Shown: positions 59,203 to 64,000 of the stretch, in pieces | Position numbering within the stretch: the stretch's first letter is position 1 | How the letters are laid out: every line of letters begins with the position of its first letter | Assembly (NCBI RefSeq): GCF_025144665.1 | Contig: NZ_CP102294.1 | Span: 186,001-250,000 of the forward strand | Source: Alistipes ihumii AP11 | GTDB taxonomy: Bacteria; Bacteroidota; Bacteroidia; Bacteroidales; Rikenellaceae | Length of the DNA: 64,000 bases | Direction: 5' to 3' | Translations under genes and position numbers: made by a program | The notes under the pieces: model-generated | The model's database searches: none | What the model saw: only the letters and a program-made list of their open reading frames with translations | What the model was told of the DNA's origin: nothing

Positions 59203-59733
59203 TCAGATTCTGTAGTGCTGGGGTTGCAGCTTGGGATTGAAAAAGTAGATCATCATGACCCGCCGGTCGACGCTCACGCAAGGGTAGTGCGTGCGGATCT
59301 GCTGCGCCATGCGCCATCTGCGTGCGTTGCGGTGAGGTGCCAGCAGGATCAGGCAATCGTCCTTTCCGGCGCTTTCCCGTACCTTTTCGACGATCGTCTC
59401 GGCCGATGCGTCGGGCATCAGTATGCAAAGATTGCGCCCTGCGCGAGCTTGAGAGCCGAGGCCGGGGACCAGCGTATGGCTTTCCATACGACAATGCGTG
59501 TACAGGTTCTGTATTTTGACGGCATGCTTGCGGCCGATGCACTCGCGCCGCAGCTCGTCGTACAGCCGCGTGTCGGGGCCGGTTATCTTGCTTTTCATGA
59601 ATACGTTGCGGACGATTCCGTACATGAAGGGAGAATGGATGCCGTGTCCGCGCCAGTGCCTTACGTGGATATGGGCTCCGAGCCGGAAGTATCCCCTGAA
59701 GATGCGTTGTTTCGCTTTTTTGAACAGGTCCAT
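59203..59733 (-). CDS. Shortened methyltransferase-like protein of unknown function
   Basis: 176 aa from the ATG at 59733. The N-terminus (GAHIHVRHWRGHGIHSPFMY and IVRNVFMKSKI) and the C-terminus (VSVDRRVMMIYFFNPKLQPQHYRI) match the ends of a Bacteroidota family of class I methyltransferase-like proteins of about 240 residues that start with HGIHSPF. The middle, where the glycine-rich SAM-binding loop should be, is short and reads IQNLYTHCRMESHTLVPGLG, without the usual motif. It has probably lost SAM binding, by inner shortening. One base separates it from the upstream flavoprotein gene, so it is in that operon. Confidence 0.62.
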   Translation of the reverse strand: MDLFKKAKQRIFRGYFRLGAHIHVRHWRGHGIHSPFMYGIVRNVFMKSKITGPDTRLYDELRRECIGRKHAVKIQNLYTHCRMESHTLVPGLGSQARAGRNLCILMPDASAETIVEKVRESAGKDDCLILLAPHRNARRWRMAQQIRTHYPCVSVDRRVMMIYFFNPKLQPQHYRI

Positions 59734-59734
59734 G

Positions 59735-60994
59735 TCATATCGGTTGTGACGCCAGCAGCTCGCCGGCCAGATGCCCGGTGGAATAGGCGATTTGCAGGTT
59801 GTATCCTCCCGTGTCCGCATCGATGTCGAGCAGCTCGCCGGCCAGATAGAGTCCCCCGACCAGACGCGACTGCATCGTCTCCGGGTCGACTTCTTCGGTC
59901 GAGACTCCGCCGGCCGTTACGATCGCTTCCGAAAAAGGACGGTAGTCCGATACGGGGATGCGGAGGCTTTTCAGAATGCTTGCTATGCGTTCCCCGTCGC
60001 GTTTGTCGAGCGAGGCGAGGAGCTGTGACGGGGAGAGACGGCATGTCGCGGCGGCCAGCGGGATCAGTTGCGGAGGCAGGAGCCTGCGCAGGAGTTGACG
60101 AATCTCGGCTTGCGGTCCCAGCGACCCGATTTCGCGGGCGATCCGGTCCGCGAGCTTGGACCGGTCGAGCGCCGGCTTCAGGTCGATCTCCAGCTCGACA
60201 CGGCATTCCTCGATCAGCGCGTCGACCGCCCGGCGGCTCATTCGCAGCACGATCGGTCCGCTCAGAAAGGGGGTAAACTCCAGCTCTCCGAACTCTTGTT
60301 GCGTCGTTTCGCCGTCGACGACCAGTTTCGCCGCTACATTGCGCAGCGCGAGTCCTTTCAGTCGGTCCGTTTCCGGCAGACCCGACACGAGCGGAGTCAG
60401 CGAGGGCCGGATTTCGACGATCGTGTGACCGAGTTTGTGAGCGAGCAGATAGCCGTCGCCGGAAGAACCGGTAGCCGGATAGGAAGCTCCGCCCGTAGCC
60501 AGCAGGACGTTCGGCGCTGCGATTCTCTCCGTTCCCTGAGGAGTTTGCACGGTCGCTCCCGCGATCCGCCCTCCGTCCGTGTGGATTTCCCTGACGCGTG
60601 TCAGGCAGGCGATCTCCGCTCCCTGCCGGCGGCACCAGCCGATATGCGCTTCGGCCACGTCCCACGCTTTCCCGCTCGCGGGAAAAACCCGTTTTCCCCG
60701 CTCGACGGAAAGCGGCACGCCGATGCGGCGGAAAAACTCGACCGTCTCGGCGTTCGAGAAACGACGCAGGGCCGGTGCGAAGAATTCGGCCGAACGGCGG
60801 ATCTTTTTCAGAAACTCAGCCTCGGAGCGCATGTTGGTCAGGTTGCAGCGGCCTTTCCCCGAGATGCGGACCTTGCGTTGGGGTTTTTCCATCCGCTCGC
60901 ACAGCAGGACTTTCCGTCCCGCCGAGGCTGCGACTCCGGCCGCCATGATTCCTGCCGCGCCGCCGCCCGCTATGATCAGATCGTAATGTCTCAC
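59735..60994 (-). CDS. HI0933/BaiN-type FAD-dependent oxidoreductase
   Basis: About 419 aa if started at the GTG at 60994 (VRHYDLIIAGGGAAG). The frame extends to 61015, but a -7 box ends there, so the upstream codons cannot be translated from that promoter. The Rossmann motif is IIAGGGAAGIMAAG. Typical of the family are KVRISGKGRCNLTN, GKRVFPASGKAWDVAE, LATGGASYPATGSSGDGY and the end TAGGVSTEEVDPETMQSRLV, GGLYLAGELLDIDADTGGYNLQIAYSTG. The group includes YhiN and the bile-acid enzyme BaiN, but most members have unknown substrates. It is the first gene of the operon going down to the cobalamin adenosyltransferase. Confidence 0.9.
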   Translation of the reverse strand: MRHYDLIIAGGGAAGIMAAGVAASAGRKVLLCERMEKPQRKVRISGKGRCNLTNMRSEAEFLKKIRRSAEFFAPALRRFSNAETVEFFRRIGVPLSVERGKRVFPASGKAWDVAEAHIGWCRRQGAEIACLTRVREIHTDGGRIAGATVQTPQGTERIAAPNVLLATGGASYPATGSSGDGYLLAHKLGHTIVEIRPSLTPLVSGLPETDRLKGLALRNVAAKLVVDGETTQQEFGELEFTPFLSGPIVLRMSRRAVDALIEECRVELEIDLKPALDRSKLADRIAREIGSLGPQAEIRQLLRRLLPPQLIPLAAATCRLSPSQLLASLDKRDGERIASILKSLRIPVSDYRPFSEAIVTAGGVSTEEVDPETMQSRLVGGLYLAGELLDIDADTGGYNLQIAYSTGHLAGELLASQPI

Positions 60995-61012
60995 AAGGCT
61001 GAAAATTTCCAG

Positions 61013-61020
61013 CAAAGATA
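61013..61020 (-). promoter_or_regulatory. -7 promoter box of the flavoprotein operon
   Basis: TATCTTTG on the minus strand; a transcript start near 61006 supports the GTG start at 60994. Confidence 0.6.
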
Positions 61021-61062
61021 AAAATTCCGGAGGCGTTTTTTTCGCTTTCCCGAAAAAATCCT

Positions 61063-61070
61063 TAGCTTTG
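61063..61070 (+). promoter_or_regulatory. -7 promoter box of nusB
   Basis: TAGCTTTG, 25 bases before the nusB ATG at 61095, divergent from the flavoprotein promoter. Confidence 0.6.
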
Positions 61071-61094
61071 CGCTCCGCTAAGTTCTAAGAGAAG

Positions 61095-62039
61095 ATGTTA
61101 AGCAGAAGATTACTCAGAATCAAGGCCGTCAAGGCGCTCTATTCTCATTTCAAGTCGGAGTCGGATTCGCTGATCGTTTCGGAAAAGAATCTTATGCTGA
61201 GCATCGACAAGACCTACGAGCTCTATCACCAGATGCTGTGGCTTGTCGTCGAGGTCGCAAATTACGCCGAGAATCGGATCGAACTGGGCCGCCGCAAGCA
61301 TCTGCCCACACCCGAGGAACTGAACCCCAATACCAAATTCGTCGATAACCGCGTGGTGGCGGCGTTGAGAGAGAGCGATGCGCTCACCGACTATCTGCAG
61401 CGCAAGAAGCTCGGGTGGGTGCAGGCGCCGGAGCTTGTCAAGAAGCTGTACCATGCCATGGTGGAGAGCGACTATTACCGAAAGTACATGGATGCTCCTG
61501 CGCGTTCGTTCAAGGAGGATGTCAGACTGGTCGAGAGTTTTTATACGCGGACTGTCGGCGAGAGCGAGGCGCTGGAGGAGGCGCTGGAGGAGCAATCGAT
61601 CCTGTGGGCCGACGATGCCGATTTCGCCGTAATCATGGTGCTGCGTACGTTGGACGACATGCGGGCTTCCCAGACCGATGTGCCGTTGCTCCCCCAGTAC
61701 AAGAGCGAAGACGATGCCGCTTTCGTCAAGGAGCTGTTTCGCAAGACGCTGGTGGGTTACGGCGAGTACATCGGCTATATCGACAAGTATACGAGCAACT
61801 GGGATGTCGAGCGTATCGCTTTCATGGACAATCTGATCATGGCGGCCGCGACGGCGGAATTGCTGTCGTTCCCCTCGATTCCGATCAAGGTAACGCTCGA
61901 CGAGTACATCGAGATAGCCAAGTATTACAGTACGCCCGGCAGCAGCGTCTTCATCAATGGCGTGCTGGACAAGATCGTCGAGGAGCTGACCGCCGAGGGA
62001 CGCATTCGGAAGTCCGGACGCGGCCTGCTCGAGCAGTAG
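61095..62039 (+). CDS. nusB: Transcription antitermination protein NusB
   Basis: 314 aa, the extended Bacteroidota form (E. coli NusB has 139). The N-terminus LSRRLLRIKAVKALYSHFKS corresponds to the RNA/S10-binding helix, and the C-terminal third holds the conserved NusB helices: SNWDVERIAFMDNLIMAAAT, ELLSFPSIPIKVTLDEYIEI and FINGVLDKIVEEL. In between is an inserted helical region of some 150 residues. With NusE (S10), NusB binds boxA RNA and supports rRNA transcription. A DUF1573 lipoprotein and yajC follow on the same strand. Confidence 0.95.
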   Translation: MLSRRLLRIKAVKALYSHFKSESDSLIVSEKNLMLSIDKTYELYHQMLWLVVEVANYAENRIELGRRKHLPTPEELNPNTKFVDNRVVAALRESDALTDYLQRKKLGWVQAPELVKKLYHAMVESDYYRKYMDAPARSFKEDVRLVESFYTRTVGESEALEEALEEQSILWADDADFAVIMVLRTLDDMRASQTDVPLLPQYKSEDDAAFVKELFRKTLVGYGEYIGYIDKYTSNWDVERIAFMDNLIMAAATAELLSFPSIPIKVTLDEYIEIAKYYSTPGSSVFINGVLDKIVEELTAEGRIRKSGRGLLEQ

Positions 62040-62095
62040 CGGAGTGGCACCGAAGTTGCTCTCCGGCCGATGTTCCGTAAAAATCGCAAGGTAGG

Positions 62096-62515
62096 ATGAC
62101 AAAGTCGATTCTTTTTCTCGTGGCGGTCGTTTGTGCCGTCGGCTGCGTGGACCGCACGTCTCTGAACGACGGTACCCGCGAGGCCGTTGCATCGAGAACG
62201 ATTCTGCTTGCAGACTCGATGTCGCGCGATACGGTCGATCTGGGACGCATGCGTCAAGGCGAGATCGTCCGGCAGCGTCTGCTGCTCGAGAACGGATACC
62301 GGGAACCTATGGTGATCCTGTCCGTCTCGACGAGTTGCGGCTGCACGTCGGCCGAGTTCGACCGACATCCCGTACAGCCCGGAGCCCTTTCCGATTTTTC
62401 GTTCGAGTTCGACAGCAAGGGATTCGCGGGCGATCAGATCAAGCATATCACGCTGCGCACATCGGCTTCTCCGAAGCCGTTCACGATCGTCGTAACGGGC
62501 TGTGTGGCCCGGTAA
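62096..62515 (+). CDS. DUF1573 domain lipoprotein
   Basis: 139 aa. The signal peptide MTKSILFLVAVVCAVGCVD has a lipobox (AVGC). The DUF1573 domain is a single Ig-like beta sandwich: TVDLGRMRQGEIVRQRLLLE, SVSTSCGCTSAEFDRHPVQP with the characteristic SCGCT, then FEFDSKGFAGDQIKHITLRT. The two close Cys may bind metal or form a disulfide. The role is unknown. In this phylum the gene is commonly next to nusB and yajC. The gap to nusB is 56 bases, so it is likely read from the same promoter. Confidence 0.88.
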   Translation: MTKSILFLVAVVCAVGCVDRTSLNDGTREAVASRTILLADSMSRDTVDLGRMRQGEIVRQRLLLENGYREPMVILSVSTSCGCTSAEFDRHPVQPGALSDFSFEFDSKGFAGDQIKHITLRTSASPKPFTIVVTGCVAR

Positions 62516-62581
62516 TCTTTCGGACAGACGAATGAAACCGAATTTACCTTTCCTGCGCGTTGGTAAATCCGAATTATCGCT

Positions 62582-62589
62582 TAACTTTG
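62582..62589 (+). promoter_or_regulatory. Promoter of yajC
   Basis: TAACTTTG matches TAnnTTTG, and GTTGG at 62559-62563 sits about 19 bases upstream as a -33-type box. It is 23 bases before the ATG. Confidence 0.65.
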
Positions 62590-62612
62590 CAAGAAACAAT
62601 TTATAATACTTG

Positions 62613-62942
62613 ATGAATATGGATTTGATGACAGTTATGCTTCAAGCTGCCGCTCCTGCCGGCGGAGGAAGCGCCTCTTTTCTGATTATGATGGTGCTGA
62701 TTTTCGCCGTGATGTATTTCTTTATGATCCGTCCTCAGCAGAAGCGTCAGAAAGAGCTGGTGAAATTCCGCAACGCGCTCGAGAAAGGGCAGAAAATCAT
62801 AACGGCCGGCGGTATCTACGGTACGATCAAAGAGGTGAAGGAGACTTACGTTCTGGTCGAAGTCGATAGCAACGTGGCTATCCGGGTCGACAAGAACATG
62901 GTGATGAAAGATCCGTCCGATCTGGCCGCTCAGGCCAAATAG
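62613..62942 (+). CDS. yajC: Preprotein translocase subunit YajC
   Basis: 109 aa from the ATG at 62613. One membrane helix (SFLIMMVLIFAVMYFFMI, about 23-40) is followed by the family signature RPQQKRQKELVKF, then a small cytosolic domain with LEKGQKIITAGGIYGTIKEV and DSNVAIRVDKNMV. YajC associates with SecDF in the inner membrane and helps protein export. It has its own promoter and terminator. The secA gene of the same pathway lies 50 kb away. Confidence 0.96.
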   Translation: MNMDLMTVMLQAAAPAGGGSASFLIMMVLIFAVMYFFMIRPQQKRQKELVKFRNALEKGQKIITAGGIYGTIKEVKETYVLVEVDSNVAIRVDKNMVMKDPSDLAAQAK

Positions 62943-63304
62943 GCTCGGCGGGGCAAAAGCGACGAGAGGCGACTTGCGGATCGAGCGATCGACGAGGGCC
63001 TCTGCGTACGGAATACGTAATTTCGGCGATGCTGCGATTTTCGTAGCATCGCTGTTTTTTGCGCGTCGGACCGCGTTCCGTGCGGGAGCTCCGACGAGGC
63101 GCGTTCGCCGGGCAGTAATATGGAATCCCGTCCGCTCGGGAGTTTCGCCTCTGTTAGCGGAAGGCAAGGGGCGGATGGTTGCTCTTCTAAGGTCGGAACG
63201 GTACATCCGCTGATCCTTGTTGCGAAAGAGCGAGGCCGGGTAGGTCGGAATAGCGCTGTGTGCGGGACGGGCATGATCCGGAAGGGAAACCGTTTCCCAG
63301 TCGC
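62943..63304. other. 362-base intergenic region between convergent genes
   Basis: It contains the yajC terminator at 63026-63060. Otherwise I see nothing; the frames crossing it are noise. Confidence 0.5.
63026..63060 (+). terminator. Rho-independent terminator of yajC
   Basis: GCGATGCTGCGA (63026-63037) pairs with TCGTAGCATCGC (63041-63052), with one G-U pair, followed by TGTTTTTT. Confidence 0.9.
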
Positions 63305-64000
63305 TCAGACGCCGAACAGAAATGGGAAAGGCTCGCTTTCCCGGAACTCCCCGGCCGCATTCCCTGCGTAGATTTCCCCTCCGGTGAGCGACAGTTTCTT
63401 GACCGGAGCTCCGGAGGAAAAATCGAGTCCTTTCAGGTCGATCCAGAAAATATCGGGGCTGAGGGTCGATTCGAAAAAGTAGACGCGGTTTTTCTGGTCC
63501 GATACGGTCCTCCAGCGGGTGGAGGCGATATAGGGCCTTTCGGGCAGGGATATGCCGAGCGGGACCGAAACGTTGCGCATTACGCTGAAAACGGCGGCTA
63601 CGGCCGTGCGCGGGTCGGCCGTCTGCTCTACGGCATTGATATAGAACGAGGCCCGGACGAAACGGTCGGTCGCCCGGTTCGTTCCCGGAAGCATGACCAG
63701 ACCGCCGATCTGCTCCCAATAGTCGTTCAGCGTGATTTGTTTGTCGTAGGTGGGCGAGTTAGTCATCACCTGACATTGCCGTCCGTGATGTACGATCAGC
63801 TTTCCCTCGATGTATTCGAAGATGGCGCTGTTGCCGGTCGTGTCCGATATCGACAAGTGAAGCGTCGACCGGCTCCCGTTCGGCAGGTCGGGCGCGTCGA
63901 TGCGGAACTCGTCCCGGCTCAGCGCGGCGACGGCCTCGTCGACCGTGGCGAAGTTGTCGAGCACATACTGGGTCCAGATGCTCAGGCCCATCACCGGGCG
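63305..64000 (-). CDS. Linear amide C-N hydrolase (choloylglycine hydrolase family), C-terminal part (partial)
   Basis: About 232 residues of the C-terminal part; the frame runs off the right edge. Visible are LSISDTTGNSAIFEYIEG, the conserved strand before CQVMTNSPTYDKQ, a WEQIGGLVMLPGTNRATDRFVR stretch (the Asn and Arg of the family active site), VRASFYIN, VFSVMRNVSVPLGI and the C-terminal RTVSDQKNRVYFFES. These place it in the Ntn-hydrolase family of bile salt hydrolases and penicillin V acylases. The catalytic N-terminal Cys is outside the window, so bile salt activity cannot be judged. It is convergent with yajC. Confidence 0.88.
   Translation of the reverse strand, partial: RPVMGLSIWTQYVLDNFATVDEAVAALSRDEFRIDAPDLPNGSRSTLHLSISDTTGNSAIFEYIEGKLIVHHGRQCQVMTNSPTYDKQITLNDYWEQIGGLVMLPGTNRATDRFVRASFYINAVEQTADPRTAVAAVFSVMRNVSVPLGISLPERPYIASTRWRTVSDQKNRVYFFESTLSPDIFWIDLKGLDFSSGAPVKKLSLTGGEIYAGNAAGEFRESEPFPFLFGV

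Overview
The window is a chromosomal segment of a GC-rich member of the Bacteroidota, most likely an Alistipes-like (Rikenellaceae) gut species. The reasons are the Bacteroidota-type -7 box TAnnTTTG upstream of many genes, a long (1100 aa) SecA, a long NusB (314 aa), and phylum-typical families (DUF2851, GSCFA, PUR/DUF3276, DUF2795, NagB-PIG-L fusion) together with a base composition much richer in GC than Bacteroides. The genus is an inference. I found no rRNA, tRNA, CRISPR array, integrase or transposase.

Layout. 1-1288: end of xseA, xseB and a methyltransferase. 1898-7416: a PHP phosphodiesterase and a two-gene glycosidase operon (GH63-like, GH95 fucosidase). 8202-16668 (minus): secA, DUF2851, a MIP18-family Fe-S protein, sufE, a PafA-like protein that has lost most of its catalytic residues, a zinc-ribbon membrane protein and a GSCFA protein. 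16780-19596: ispE and a biotin-dependent carboxyltransferase with its carrier. 19901-31953 (minus): aroE, a YqaA-like membrane protein, mnmA, a PUR-family protein, an S41 protease with hisS, ettA, nagB and the NagB-PIG-L fusion. 32192-34072: a biotinylated carboxyltransferase of pyruvate carboxylase/oxaloacetate decarboxylase type.

34506-42907 is an accessory redox/detoxification region. It has an aldo/keto reductase, two adjacent AraC regulators, the relics of an FMN reductase and of a sugar acetyltransferase, a TIGR04076 protein, and a DUF3737-aminotransferase-MATE operon. 42934-49158 holds an S41 lipoprotein and a TonB receptor/ECF S-component/Fe-S aldo-keto reductase operon. The promoter of that operon shares a ~74 bp architecture with the promoter in front of the FMN reductase relic 7.5 kb away, so the two loci may share a regulator.

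49859-57855 is the most unusual part: a TetR gene followed by nine closely packed genes of unknown function (2-TM protein, two lipoproteins, helical-repeat protein, two ankyrin proteins, two DUF1266 proteins, a tail-anchored protein). Two matching palindromes, good TetR operator candidates, flank the single promoter of this operon.

58339-64000 returns to housekeeping genes: DUF2795, cobalamin adenosyltransferase, a shortened methyltransferase-like protein, a BaiN/HI0933-type flavoprotein, nusB, a DUF1573 lipoprotein, yajC, and the C-terminal part of a linear-amide C-N hydrolase cut by the window edge.
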